Source: Draconibacterium mangrovi_A
Lineage (GTDB): Bacteria > Bacteroidota > Bacteroidia > Bacteroidales > Prolixibacteraceae
Direction: 5' to 3'
Assembly: GCF_037646455.1 (NCBI RefSeq)
Contig: NZ_JBBIXN010000001.1
Location: 186,001-250,000, forward strand
Length of the DNA stretch: 64,000 nt
Part shown: piece by piece, positions 52,225-61,521 of the stretch
Layout: every line of letters starts with the position of its first letter
Numbering within the stretch: the stretch's first letter is position 1
Program-made: the position numbers and the translations under genes
The notes under the pieces: generated by a model
Databases searched by the model: none
Told to the model about the DNA's origin: nothing
The model's input: only the letters and a program-made list of their open reading frames with translations

Positions 52225-52869
52225 TCAAATAATTTCTTTGACATTCTTAAATTTGATCATCTTCACTCCCAGCTTTTCCCAGCTCTCAAAAGGCAGGGGA
52301 ATATTTGGAAGTTCTTTTATCGCATCTTTAACTACATAAACTTTATCCACTCGTTTAGCCAATCCAATTACTGCATCATTGACGCAAACATTTGTGGTTA
52401 CACCGTAAACCACTACTCTTTCCGGTGATATCAAATCTACGATTTTATCAGCATGCGGGCTTCCGGCAAAAACATCAAAAGCATCTTTCCGTATCACAAT
52501 ATTTCTTTTCGAGTTTACTTCGTCGAGGACGAGGTATTCTTTGTCCCAGTCGAAAATTAACGGATCAGAAGGATCTGTTTCTTCCACATATCCGGCGCCT
52601 TTTGAATTAGCCATGCAATGCTCAGGAAAGGTGTTTACAAAATCCGGATCAGCTGAAAGTTCTGCTGAGTTCGAGTAATGAAAGTCGGCCGTATTCACCA
52701 CCTGAATCTTATTTTCTGTGGCTAAATCAGTGAGTTTCTTTAAAACCGGCTTGATCTTTTCGGCTCCCGGTGCGTAAAGCTTTCCATCAGGCTCCATAAA
52801 ATCAATCTGGGTATCTACATTCCAAAACAATAATCCTTTTCGCATCATCAAGGCTGTTCTTCTTTCCAT
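52225..52869 (-). CDS. Isochorismatase-family hydrolase, nicotinamidase-like
   Basis: A 214-residue cysteine hydrolase. The catalytic triad positions are visible: D in NVDTQIDFM, K in IRKDAFDVFAGS and C in YGVTTNVCVND. DFHYSNSAEL and FPEHCM resemble the metal-binding region of nicotinamidases. The most likely reaction is hydrolysis of nicotinamide or a similar amide. The start used here gives MERRTALMMRKG; an internal ATG pair is possible. Confidence 0.85.
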   Translation of the reverse strand: MERRTALMMRKGLLFWNVDTQIDFMEPDGKLYAPGAEKIKPVLKKLTDLATENKIQVVNTADFHYSNSAELSADPDFVNTFPEHCMANSKGAGYVEETDPSDPLIFDWDKEYLVLDEVNSKRNIVIRKDAFDVFAGSPHADKIVDLISPERVVVYGVTTNVCVNDAVIGLAKRVDKVYVVKDAIKELPNIPLPFESWEKLGVKMIKFKNVKEII

Positions 52870-52906
52870 AAAGTTATGAGTTTTCGAAAGCTCCGCAAAA
52901 AAGGCA

Positions 52907-52933
52907 CAAAAAAACCCGGAACATTGCTCCGGG
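52907..52933 (-). terminator. Intrinsic terminator of dsbD
   Basis: Stem 52915-52920 with 52928-52933; on the minus strand it is followed by a run of T. It lies 24 bases after the dsbD stop. Confidence 0.87.
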
Positions 52934-52957
52934 ATAATTACTTCAATATCTTAATAG

Positions 52958-54901
52958 CTATAATCCTAAATTAAGAAAAGCTTTAAACTCATTGTCTTCA
53001 AATGTTGTCCCCATGGTATGTTCAGTTCCGTCAGGTTCTATTATTACGTGGTAAGGAATACTGTTTGTGTGGTATTTTGAAATAAGCAAATCAAGGTTCT
53101 TTTTTCCAATGGTCGTTTTTTCTTTGCCATCCAGATCAGAAACGTACCATTCACTTTTATCCAGTTTTGTTCGATCATCAGTATACAGACCAACAATAAT
53201 ATATTTTTCCGATAAGATCTTCAGCGCATCAGGATCTTCCCAAACCGTATCTTCCATTTTTTTACAATTTGCGCAGGCGTGCCCTTTAAATATCACCAAT
53301 AGCGGTTTCTCCTGTTGTTTTGCACAGGCTAGTCCCTGCTCAAAATCGAAATAACCTGCCAGACCTTCCGGTAAATGAAATTTATCAGCATACTTTGGGG
53401 TACCGCACAATTCATCAGCGTTATTTATGCTTTCCGAACCAATATTATTGGGTGAATGGTAGGTTTCTTCAGATTCGGGTGGTAACAATCCAGATACCGT
53501 TTCCAGTGGAGCTCCCAAAAAACCAGTTGAGAGATAAATCACGAAGGAGAAAGTAATTATGGATAGGAACAAACGTCCTACGCCTAAATACGGTAATTCG
53601 CTATCGTGCGAAAATTTGATTTTTCCAAGAAAATACATTCCCAAAAGGAAGAAAATAACCACCCAGATAGCCAGGTAAATTTCACGACTGAGAATACCAA
53701 AACCGTAAACCTGATCGATGTTGCTCAGGAATTTGAGTCCGAACGCCAGCAAAATAAACGCAAACACTACTTTGATTGCGTTTAACCAACCACCTGATTT
53801 TGGCAATTTGTTCAACGCCGATGGGAAGATGGCAAGCAAAGTAAATGGTGTTGCAAAAGCCAGTCCAAAGAAAAACATTCCAAGCAAAGGACGCATTCCG
53901 CCGTCCTGAACAGCTTGAATAATCAATGCTCCGATAAACGGACCGGTACAAGAAAAAGAAACAATTACAGTAGTCAGAGCCATAAAAAATGCCCCGATCA
54001 TTCCTCCTTTGTCGGCTTTTGAATCGGTTTTATTTACCAAACTGCTTGGCAACACAATTTCAAAGGCTCCGAAGAAAGAAATGGCAAATACCAAAAACAA
54101 TGCAAAAAACAACACATTTGGAATCCAGTGTGTGCTAAGAATACTCCCGACATTGGGTCCGAAAATACCTACCGAAAACAGTGCTCCCAGCAGGGTAAAA
54201 ATTCCAACAATCGATAATCCAAAAAACACCCCTGTACGAATCGATTTTCCGCGGTTATCACTTCCCCGCATAAAAAAGGAAACAGTCATAGGTATCATCG
54301 GAAACACGCATGGCGTCAAAATGGCAGCAAATCCTGCCAAAGCTGATATAAGAATGAACAACCAGAGTGTTTGCCCACTTGACGAACCAGAACTTGTAGA
54401 ATTTTGAGACACAACTGATTCTGCCTTTGTGTTTGTTGCACCTGCACCATCCTGGTTGAATTTAAAAGAAAACTCCACTTCCTCGGGTGGTGTACAAGTC
54501 TCGTCGTTACAACTCATAAAAAGTATGTAGCCTTTAATCTCGACCGGATCGGAAGACTTAAGTTTAATCTTCTGTGTAAGAATGGCTTTTCCGCCAAAAT
54601 AACCAACATTCAACTGAAAAGTCTCGTCGAAATGTATCTCCGGTACCGGATCTTTCTGAATATCACCCATAAAATCGAACAAGGTGGAATCCTCATAAAC
54701 AAAAGTAGTTGCAATGGGGCCACCATCAGGTAGGTAAGTATCGTATAAATGCCAACCTTCATCAATATTAGCCTCAAAGATCAAGTCCACGTTCTGTCCA
54801 TCCTGTTTTGAATCGAAGGACCACTTTGTTGGATTAACTATCTGTGCCTGAACAAGTATCGAGGCAACAATAAAAATAATTGCAAAAGTTATTTTCTTCA
54901 T
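52958..54901 (-). CDS. dsbD: Protein-disulfide reductase DsbD
   Basis: A 647-residue membrane protein. After the signal peptide (1-19) there is a periplasmic N-terminal domain with a Cys pair (SCNDETCTPPEE). The transmembrane core has eight or so helices with CVFPMIP and SCTGPFIGAL. The C-terminal thioredoxin domain carries C543-A-N-C546. It moves electrons from the cytoplasm to periplasmic thiols, which suits an organism with many secreted cysteine proteins. It has its own terminator at 52907-52933. Confidence 0.93.
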   Translation of the reverse strand: MKKITFAIIFIVASILVQAQIVNPTKWSFDSKQDGQNVDLIFEANIDEGWHLYDTYLPDGGPIATTFVYEDSTLFDFMGDIQKDPVPEIHFDETFQLNVGYFGGKAILTQKIKLKSSDPVEIKGYILFMSCNDETCTPPEEVEFSFKFNQDGAGATNTKAESVVSQNSTSSGSSSGQTLWLFILISALAGFAAILTPCVFPMIPMTVSFFMRGSDNRGKSIRTGVFFGLSIVGIFTLLGALFSVGIFGPNVGSILSTHWIPNVLFFALFLVFAISFFGAFEIVLPSSLVNKTDSKADKGGMIGAFFMALTTVIVSFSCTGPFIGALIIQAVQDGGMRPLLGMFFFGLAFATPFTLLAIFPSALNKLPKSGGWLNAIKVVFAFILLAFGLKFLSNIDQVYGFGILSREIYLAIWVVIFFLLGMYFLGKIKFSHDSELPYLGVGRLFLSIITFSFVIYLSTGFLGAPLETVSGLLPPESEETYHSPNNIGSESINNADELCGTPKYADKFHLPEGLAGYFDFEQGLACAKQQEKPLLVIFKGHACANCKKMEDTVWEDPDALKILSEKYIIVGLYTDDRTKLDKSEWYVSDLDGKEKTTIGKKNLDLLISKYHTNSIPYHVIIEPDGTEHTMGTTFEDNEFKAFLNLGL

Positions 54902-55057
54902 ACCATTGTAAAAGTAAAATGATTTTATATCATATGTAAAAATCTAGATGCTTTCATAAACAAAAACTATTCCAATAGGTTTTGTGGCAAATATTCAACA
55001 ATAAGACAAATTAAACTGTAACCTGGGTGACAAAAATAAGTTTAATCATTTTATGTC

Positions 55058-55095
55058 AAAAGAAAAGCCGCTCATAACTGAACGGCTTTTCTTTT
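55058..55095 (-). terminator. Terminator overlapping the rng stop codon
   Basis: A 13-bp perfect stem (55058-55070 with 55083-55095) around a 12-base loop, running through the rng stop at 55094-55096. A-rich and T-rich arms make it usable on either strand. Confidence 0.75.
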
Positions 55096-56644
55096 ATAAG
55101 ATAATTTCTTCCATATTTTCATCGTAAAAGTGATATTCGAGGTACGAATAAGCACTGTTTTCTTCAACGTTCACCCACCTCAAGTATTTTAAAAACCATT
55201 TGGTTCGTGCGCTTTTCCATCCCTTGGTAAGGTATGCAGCCACGTATGGATGAACTTTAAGATGTAATTTTTTCTTATTCAGCTCTTTTAGAGCGTATTT
55301 CACTTTGCCGTTTAAATCGTCGGCAAAAAGAATAGAGGGCACTATTTTACCAGTTCCTTTACAAGTTGGGCAGCTCTCTGCCGTTTCGATATTTTCTTCG
55401 GGTCGCACCCGTTGGCGCGTAATCTGCATTAAGCAGAATTTACTCAGTGGTAAAATGTTGTGCTTTGTCCGATCTTTCGCCATAACCTCCCGCATGTGCT
55501 CATTCACTTTCTGGCGGTTGGCGGCGACGTGCATGTCAATGAAATCAATAACTATGATTCCACCCATGTCTCTCAACCGTAACTGTCTTGCTATTTCATT
55601 ACAGGCGGCCAGGTTTACTTCCAGTGCATTTGATTCCTGGTCGTTGCCGGCCCTGGCGCGATTACCGCTGTTAACATCAATTACATGAAACGCCTCGGTA
55701 TGTTCTACGATTAAATAGGCACCATCTTTAAAAGAAACGGTTTTACCGAATGACGCCTTGATTTGTTTTTCTACACCGTAGTGCTCGAAAACAGGACGTC
55801 GTCCTTTGTAGTACTTGACAATTTTTTTTCTGTCAGGTGCAATGCTACCTATGTAATCGGCAATTTCTTCGTAGGCCGATTGGTCGTTTACAATAATGCT
55901 GTTAAAATCAGGATGATAAATGTCGCGCAAAAGAGCAGTTGTACGATCTATCTCGCCGATGACGAGTGAGGGTACCTGTGCCCTGCTTAGCTTGTGAAAA
56001 GTTGTCGACCATTTATCGACTAGTCGTCGCAGCTCCTGATCGAGTTCTGCCACTTTTTTTCCTTCGGCTACAGTTCGGATAATCACCCCGTACTTCCGGG
56101 GCTTAATGCTTTGTACCAGTTTTTTTAACCGGCTTTTTTCTTCGTTGGTCCTAATTTTTTGCGATACTGATATTTTATCGCTAAAAGGCATTAAGACCAG
56201 GTTTCGGCCTGCTATTGAAATCTCTGATGTTAGTCGCGGCCCTTTTGTTGATATGGGTTCCTTGGCAACCTGAACCAGTATTTTCTGACCTACTTTTAAA
56301 AGCTCATTTACCTTACCTTCTTTGTTAATGTCGGGTTCCGACTTTATTCTTGCGATGGAAGAAACTTTGTTCTTACGTGATGAAACAATTCGCAGGAATT
56401 TGTTCAATGTGGCAAATTGGGGCCCCATATCGAGGTAATGCAAAAAAGCATCTTTACTGTAACCCACGTCGATAAACGCGGCATTCAAGCTAGGCATAAT
56501 CTTTTTTACTTTTCCGAGGTAGATATCCCCGACGGCAAATTTTGCCCCGCTCTTTTCTCTTGATAATTCTACAAGCTTTTTATTTTCCTGTAAAGCAATT
56601 ACAATTTCGGATGGAGTTACATCAATTATTAAATCGCTACTCAC
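55094..56644 (-). CDS. rng: Ribonuclease G/E family endoribonuclease
   Basis: A 516-residue RNase G-type enzyme from a GTG start (56644). Order: S1 domain at about 35-130 (interrupted by an insert of about 35 residues after GPQFATLNKF), 5' sensor/RNase H-like region, then the DNase-I-like core with catalytic Asp in IDVNSGN and FIDMH. The Zn-link is CPTCKGTG near 421-428. It cleaves AU-rich single-stranded RNA in rRNA maturation and mRNA turnover. It lacks the degradosome-scaffolding tail of E. coli RNase E. It lies downstream of the small basic gene and HU. Confidence 0.94.
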   Translation of the reverse strand: MSSDLIIDVTPSEIVIALQENKKLVELSREKSGAKFAVGDIYLGKVKKIMPSLNAAFIDVGYSKDAFLHYLDMGPQFATLNKFLRIVSSRKNKVSSIARIKSEPDINKEGKVNELLKVGQKILVQVAKEPISTKGPRLTSEISIAGRNLVLMPFSDKISVSQKIRTNEEKSRLKKLVQSIKPRKYGVIIRTVAEGKKVAELDQELRRLVDKWSTTFHKLSRAQVPSLVIGEIDRTTALLRDIYHPDFNSIIVNDQSAYEEIADYIGSIAPDRKKIVKYYKGRRPVFEHYGVEKQIKASFGKTVSFKDGAYLIVEHTEAFHVIDVNSGNRARAGNDQESNALEVNLAACNEIARQLRLRDMGGIIVIDFIDMHVAANRQKVNEHMREVMAKDRTKHNILPLSKFCLMQITRQRVRPEENIETAESCPTCKGTGKIVPSILFADDLNGKVKYALKELNKKKLHLKVHPYVAAYLTKGWKSARTKWFLKYLRWVNVEENSAYSYLEYHFYDENMEEIIL

Positions 56645-56696
56645 AACCTAAATTTTAACTTTAAATTTTATGGTTAATACTACTATTTATAACAGA

Positions 56697-56728
56697 TTAA
56701 ACCTAAAGCATAAATGCTTTAGGTTTAA
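56697..56728 (-). terminator. Hairpin between the small basic gene and rng
   Basis: A perfect 14-bp inverted repeat (56697-56710 with 56715-56728) around a 4-base loop, between the small gene (stop at 56764) and rng (start 56644). It may end the HU/small-gene transcript or protect the 3' end. Confidence 0.7.
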
Positions 56729-56763
56729 CCATCTTCTCTAAAGAGTTCTATCTTAATAAAACT

Positions 56764-56856
56764 CTATTTTTTCTTTTTGTGCCTGTTTTTACGCAATCTT
56801 TTTTTGCGCTTATGAGTGGCCATCTTATGTCTCTTTCTCTTCTTTCCGCTTGGCAT
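56764..56856 (-). CDS. 30-residue lysine/arginine-rich protein, COX24/AURKAIP1-like
   Basis: A gene of 30 codons starting MPSGKKRKRHKMATHKRKKR and ending in lysines, then TAG. It is almost entirely basic, like small ribosomal proteins. The KRKRHKMxxHKRKKR pattern resembles the C-terminal motif shared by mitochondrial mS38 (AURKAIP1/COX24) and the actinobacterial bS22. It starts 8 bases after the HU stop and lies before rng. A ribosomal role is inferred, not demonstrated. Confidence 0.75.
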   Translation of the reverse strand: MPSGKKRKRHKMATHKRKKRLRKNRHKKKK

Positions 56857-56863
56857 AACTCTA

Positions 56864-57148
56864 TTATTTTACTTGGTTCTTTACTTCCGATACAAATGTT
56901 TTTGCTGGCTTAAACGAAGGAATATTGTGAGCTGGAATGATAATAGTTGTATTCTTCGAAATATTTCTTGCGGTTTTTTCTGCTCTTTTCTTAACAACAA
57001 AACTACCGAAACCTCTTAGGTATACATTTTTTCCATCTACTAAAGAATCTTTTACGGTTTCCATAAAAGCTTCAACTGTTTTTTGCACAGTCACTTTTTC
57101 AATTCCAGTTTCTTTCGAAATTTCGTTTACAATATCTGCCTTAGTCAT
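56864..57148 (-). CDS. hup: HU-family DNA-binding protein
   Basis: A 94-residue histone-like protein with the family signature GFGSFVVKKRAEKTARNI (about 47-64) and an N-terminal MTKADIVNEISKETGIEK. It bends and compacts DNA as a dimer. A -7 element (TATTTTTG) lies at 57199-57206. It is likely transcribed with the 30-residue gene. Confidence 0.92.
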   Translation of the reverse strand: MTKADIVNEISKETGIEKVTVQKTVEAFMETVKDSLVDGKNVYLRGFGSFVVKKRAEKTARNISKNTTIIIPAHNIPSFKPAKTFVSEVKNQVK

Positions 57149-57198
57149 CTCTTAAAATATTTAATTTTCAATATATTAATCGTTTTTATTCGAGTGTG

Positions 57199-57206
57199 CA
57201 AAAATA
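57199..57206 (-). promoter_or_regulatory. Candidate -7 element of hup
   Basis: TATTTTTG on the minus strand, 50 bases before the hup ATG. Upstream is AT-rich and no -33 is clear. Confidence 0.35.
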
Positions 57207-57285
57207 AAAATAATTTAAAAACCGGAAAGCTTTTTCAAATAATTTATTTTTGTTTTTCTCAAGATTTTTAGTGGGTTACAAGAAA

Positions 57286-58341
57286 ATGCACGATTTAAAA
57301 GGAACTTTATATAAATGGTACAAGAAGAATAAACGCGATTTACCGTGGCGGCAAACCAACGATCCGTATAAGATCTGGATATCTGAAATTATTCTTCAAC
57401 AAACACGAATTGAACAAGGTACCGGCTACTACCATAAGTTTACGGAGGAATTTCCAACCGTAGTCGACCTGGCAACAGCATCGGAAGATAAGGTGCTGAA
57501 ACTCTGGCAGGGGCTGGGTTACTATTCACGGGCCCGAAACCTGCACCGGGCGGCCAAAATGATAACGGAGCAACATCGTGGGATTTTTCCCGATACTTAT
57601 GCCGAAATCAGACTGTTACCCGGAATTGGCCCCTACACGGCTGCAGCAATAGCTTCAATTGCATATGGGCTTGCCTACCCGGCCATCGACGGGAATGTGT
57701 ATCGGGTGCTTTCGCGTTATTTTGGCATCGACACTCCAATCGATTCTACAAAAGGGAAAAAAGAATTCCAGGAACTGGCCGAAGAATTAATTTCCGGCAG
57801 CGATCCGGGAATGCACAACGAGGCACTCATGGAATTTGGAGCGCTGCAATGCACGCCCAAGTCGCCCGATTGCGAAAATTGCCCGCTAATTAGTGGTTGT
57901 TTTGCCTATAAGATGAAACAAATTGAATCGTTGCCGGTAAAGGCAAAAAAAACAAAACAAAGTCACCGTTACTTCTACTATTACCTGATTGAACAGGGGG
58001 ATGATTGTTACCTCGAAAAACGCGAGGATAACGACATCTGGAAAAATCTGTATCAGTTTCCGCTCCTCGAAACGCCAAAAGCACTGAACGACAGAACAAT
58101 AATCCTACAAAAAATACCTTTTTTGCCTGAAAACAGCTCCTGTAATTTTCTTTCAGTGTCAGCCACAAGAAAGCACATTTTAAGTCATCGGATAATTTGG
58201 GCGAGAGTTATACGCATTGAAGTTTCGAAAGATGTTAAGATTCAAGCTCCATACTTTAAGGTAAATAAAAAAGATATTTCTAAATTTGCTGTACCCAGAT
58301 TACTGGAATTGTTTTTAGAAGAATTGAATTTTGAGAAATAA
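57286..58341 (+). CDS. mutY: A/G-specific adenine glycosylase MutY
   Basis: From the ATG at 57286 it has 351 residues; a TTG at 57250 is in frame. The helix-hairpin-helix and catalytic set are visible: E in WISEIILQQT, LPGIGPYTAAAIAS and D in AIDGNVYRV. The iron-sulfur loop is C-x6-C-x2-C-x5-C in CTPKSPDCENCPLISGC. A C-terminal NUDIX-like domain (from about 220) recognises 8-oxoguanine. It removes A mispaired with 8-oxoG. It heads the mutY-ssb-gldE-gldD run. Confidence 0.95.
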   Translation: MHDLKGTLYKWYKKNKRDLPWRQTNDPYKIWISEIILQQTRIEQGTGYYHKFTEEFPTVVDLATASEDKVLKLWQGLGYYSRARNLHRAAKMITEQHRGIFPDTYAEIRLLPGIGPYTAAAIASIAYGLAYPAIDGNVYRVLSRYFGIDTPIDSTKGKKEFQELAEELISGSDPGMHNEALMEFGALQCTPKSPDCENCPLISGCFAYKMKQIESLPVKAKKTKQSHRYFYYYLIEQGDDCYLEKREDNDIWKNLYQFPLLETPKALNDRTIILQKIPFLPENSSCNFLSVSATRKHILSHRIIWARVIRIEVSKDVKIQAPYFKVNKKDISKFAVPRLLELFLEELNFEK

Positions 58342-58386
58342 AAAGGAAATAATAACCAATAATGTTAACCTAAATAATTAAAGATT

Positions 58387-58830
58387 ATGTCAGTAAACAA
58401 AGTTATTTTAGTAGGAAACGTAGGAAAAGATCCCGAAGTACGACACTTGGATTCAGGAGTTGCTGTAGCTAATTTTCCATTGGCCACTTCAGAATCGTAT
58501 ACCGCCAAAAACGGCGATCGTGTAACCACCACCGAGTGGCACAACATTGTTCTATGGCGTGGACTTGCCGATGTAGCAGAGAAATATGTAACCAAAGGTC
58601 GTCAGCTGTATATCGAAGGACGAATCAGATCCCGTTCTTACGACGACAAAGACGGAAACAAACGATACATAACAGAGATCTATGGAGATGTGATGCAGAT
58701 GCTGGGATCGAAAGACTCCAACCAGGGTCCGGATTCAGGCACAAGTTCATCATCGTCACAAGAATCGACCCCGGACGTAAAAGAACCCGACATCGACACT
58801 CCGGAGGGCGACGATGACTTACCATTCTAA
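58387..58830 (+). CDS. ssb: Single-stranded DNA-binding protein
   Basis: A 147-residue SSB. The OB fold fills residues 1-105 (VNKVILVGNVGKDPEVRHLDSGVAVANF, TTEWHNIVLWRGLADVAEKYVTKG). The low-complexity linker (SSSSSQ) leads to an acidic tail DDDLPF, the docking end for partner proteins. Position between mutY and gldE is conserved in Bacteroidota. Confidence 0.96.
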   Translation: MSVNKVILVGNVGKDPEVRHLDSGVAVANFPLATSESYTAKNGDRVTTTEWHNIVLWRGLADVAEKYVTKGRQLYIEGRIRSRSYDDKDGNKRYITEIYGDVMQMLGSKDSNQGPDSGTSSSSSQESTPDVKEPDIDTPEGDDDLPF

Positions 58831-58845
58831 TCAAAAATTTCGAAT

Positions 58846-60165
58846 TTGGAAACCGACCCGTTACCCGGAGCCCTTTCTCTTGAAGGCTGGAACATTGAAT
58901 TTCACCCCTTGACAATCGGAATTGTAATAGCTCTGCTTATCGTGCTGCTGCTTTTATTTAGTTCGGCTATGATCAGCGGATCAGAGGTCGCCTATTTTTC
59001 CTTGAAGGCCTCCGAGAAACAAAAATTGAAAAAGCCGGGAAGGAATAACAAGCGTGTTTTGGAAAACCTGGACTCGCCGGAAGGGCTTTTAGCGACCATT
59101 CTAGTGGCTAACAATTTTGTGAATATAGGTATCATCATCTTAACCGCATTTGTTACCAATAACCTGGTTTCGATTGTAAATGCTCCGATTCTCGAGTTTA
59201 TTTTCCAGGTGGTGCTGATCACTTTTTTCCTGTTGTTGTTTGGCGAAATCATTCCAAAAGTTTATGCATCGCATTCGGCGCTGCGTTTTGCAAAAACCAT
59301 GGCCTTGCCACTACAAACGCTCGAAAAAATATGCCGACCAATCAATTCTGTACTTATCCGTTCGACCGGTTTTGTAAACAGGCGGATGCAAAAACACCGA
59401 AAGAATATTTCGATAGATGAGATTTCGCAGGCCTTGGAACTCACCTCCGACCATGAATTGTCGGACGAAAAAGATATTCTGGAAGGCATTGTAAAATTCG
59501 GAAATAAAAGCGTTAGTGAAATCATGAAGCCCCGGGTTGATGTGGTGGCTCTCGATATCAAAACAAATTTTGATGAGGTGATAAATACCATCAATTCTTC
59601 TGGATTTTCGCGAATACCTGTGTATATCGATAGTTTTGATAATGTGAGCGGGATCCTTTACATTAAAGACATTTTGCCGCATTACCATAAAAACATGTCG
59701 TTTAAATGGCAAACCCTCATCCGCCCACCGTTTTATGTGCCCGATACCAAAAAAATCAGTTCGTTGCTCGAAGAGTTTCAAAAAACAAAAGTGCATCTGG
59801 CCATTGTTGTTGATGAATATGGTGGTACATCGGGCATAGTAACGTTGGAAGATATCTTGGAAGAGATTGTTGGCGACATCACTGATGAATTTGATGAAGA
59901 GGAAAAATTCTTCACTAAAATAGATGACAAAAACTTTGTGTTTGATGCTAAAGTTTTGCTGGGCGATTTCTACCGCATCACCAATTCCGACGACACAATC
60001 TTTGATGAGGTAAAAGGCGATGCTGATACCCTGGCCGGCTTGATCCTGGAGTTAAAAGGTGAAATTCCGAAGCTCAATGAAGAAATAAAATGCAAGCAGT
60101 TTGTGTTTATTATTAAACAGGTGGATAACCGACGGATCAAAGAGATAAAGGTCAATATCAAATAA
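58846..60165 (+). CDS. gldE: Gliding motility-associated protein GldE (CNNM/CorC type)
   Basis: A 439-residue membrane protein starting at a TTG (58846), as no ATG covers the conserved N-terminus. It has a DUF21/CNNM membrane domain (about 20-190, SAMISGSEVAYFSLKA), two CBS domains (about 210-335) with VVDEYGGTSGIVTLEDILEEIVGDI, and a CorC/HlyC C-terminal domain. GldE is linked to GldD in Flavobacteriia, where it helps gliding. In non-gliding relatives it is kept, so motility is not implied by itself. Confidence 0.88.
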   Translation: METDPLPGALSLEGWNIEFHPLTIGIVIALLIVLLLLFSSAMISGSEVAYFSLKASEKQKLKKPGRNNKRVLENLDSPEGLLATILVANNFVNIGIIILTAFVTNNLVSIVNAPILEFIFQVVLITFFLLLFGEIIPKVYASHSALRFAKTMALPLQTLEKICRPINSVLIRSTGFVNRRMQKHRKNISIDEISQALELTSDHELSDEKDILEGIVKFGNKSVSEIMKPRVDVVALDIKTNFDEVINTINSSGFSRIPVYIDSFDNVSGILYIKDILPHYHKNMSFKWQTLIRPPFYVPDTKKISSLLEEFQKTKVHLAIVVDEYGGTSGIVTLEDILEEIVGDITDEFDEEEKFFTKIDDKNFVFDAKVLLGDFYRITNSDDTIFDEVKGDADTLAGLILELKGEIPKLNEEIKCKQFVFIIKQVDNRRIKEIKVNIK

Positions 60166-60206
60166 AGTATTGCGGAAACGGTCATTCGAAGACAAAAACA
60201 ATCGTT

Positions 60207-60791
60207 ATGCGATTCCTTAAAATTCTTGTTGTTATAGTATTATTAAGTGGGTGTAGCCAGAGTCACACACCAAAACCGCGAGGCTTTTTCAGGATTGAAT
60301 TTCCGGAAAAGAGTTACAGCAAGCTGCAAGGAGATTTTCCATACGAGTTCGAAGTTCCTGATTATTCAACCATTCAAAACAACCGGAATAATCCGGATGA
60401 AAAGTACTGGATAAATGTTGAAATACCTGAAAATAAAGCGGAAATACACTTTTCGTATTACGATCTTCAGAACCATAAAGAACCGACACGCCAGTTGCTT
60501 TTCAAACTGATGGAAGAAACACGGGAACTGGCATACAAGCATTCGATAAAGGCCACCGCTATCGATGAAAAACTGTTCATTAACAAACCCGATGAGGTTT
60601 ATGGCACCATTTACCAGATACATGGAAATGCCGCTTCTCCAATGCAGTTTTTCCTTACCGACAGCACAAAACACTTTTTACGCGGTGCCTTTTATATTCG
60701 CGAGGTTCCGGACATTGATTCGCTTCGCCCGGTGATCGATTTTATTGAACCGGACGTCATCAGAATGATTGAAACCACACATTGGAAGTAA
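60207..60791 (+). CDS. gldD: Gliding motility lipoprotein GldD
   Basis: A 194-residue lipoprotein with Cys16 (LLSGCSQ). The family hallmarks KPRGFFRIEFPEKSY and the later HGNAASPMQFFLTDSTKHFLRGAFYI are plain. It lies 41 bases after gldE. Its stop overlaps the next ATG (TAATG). In Flavobacterium GldD is required for gliding; here only gldE and gldD are visible and no other gld genes. Confidence 0.92.
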   Translation: MRFLKILVVIVLLSGCSQSHTPKPRGFFRIEFPEKSYSKLQGDFPYEFEVPDYSTIQNNRNNPDEKYWINVEIPENKAEIHFSYYDLQNHKEPTRQLLFKLMEETRELAYKHSIKATAIDEKLFINKPDEVYGTIYQIHGNAASPMQFFLTDSTKHFLRGAFYIREVPDIDSLRPVIDFIEPDVIRMIETTHWK

Positions 60792-61423
60792 TGCCTTTCT
60801 ACAAACAAATACCAAATGAATTCGGCTGGATAGGGACCTGGAAACTGACCGAAAAACCAGAAGAATTGATTCAGTTGGTTCAATTGCAGCCGGAAGATCA
60901 AAAGCGTTTTGAGAACATGCAGTCTGAAAAACGAAAAACAGAATTTCTTGCAGCGCGTATTCTTGTAAAAATGGCACTCGGCAAAGATCCTTTGCTCATA
61001 TACAATGAGTTCGGGAAACCATTTTTGACAAACAACAGCAAACACCTCAGTATCTCCCATTCGGCTGATTTCGCAAGCGTGTTTATTTCAGATCAAAAAA
61101 ATGGAATCGATATTGAACAGACCGAACGTAATATTGATCGGGTAGCCACACGTTTTCTTCACGACGAAGAACGGCGATTTATATCAAAATTAAACCACCT
61201 GCAACCCGCAAAAATTGGGTACTGGTCGGCTAAAGAGGCCATATTTAAATGTTCCGACGAACATGGAATCCAGTTTAACAACCACATTAGGATCGAAGGA
61301 TTTGAAGCAAGCGATGGACATCGTTTTAAAGGGCAACTACAGCTAAAGGACCAAACCGTTTATTACAATCTGTATTTTCATTATCTTGAAAACAATGTAT
61401 TGGTTTATGGTGTTGAACTATAA
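60791..61423 (+). CDS. 4'-phosphopantetheinyl transferase superfamily protein
   Basis: I start at the ATG at 60791 overlapping the gldD stop; a TTG at 60782 is in frame. It has 210 residues. Motifs are GIDIEQTERN (metal-binding Asp and Glu) and YWSAKEAIFK, typical of Sfp/HetI/AcpT-type enzymes. It transfers phosphopantetheine from CoA to carrier proteins. The linkage to gldD is conserved in related bacteria, but the carrier partner is unknown. Confidence 0.88.
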   Translation: MPFYKQIPNEFGWIGTWKLTEKPEELIQLVQLQPEDQKRFENMQSEKRKTEFLAARILVKMALGKDPLLIYNEFGKPFLTNNSKHLSISHSADFASVFISDQKNGIDIEQTERNIDRVATRFLHDEERRFISKLNHLQPAKIGYWSAKEAIFKCSDEHGIQFNNHIRIEGFEASDGHRFKGQLQLKDQTVYYNLYFHYLENNVLVYGVEL

Positions 61424-61521
61424 GTTCAATGTAACCTATGTAATGCTGGACTTCTGCTTTTGGAAAACGTCACATTCCGTTTCTAAATCTGTGGTTCAGT
61501 AAACCGTTTAATAAAAAAGCA

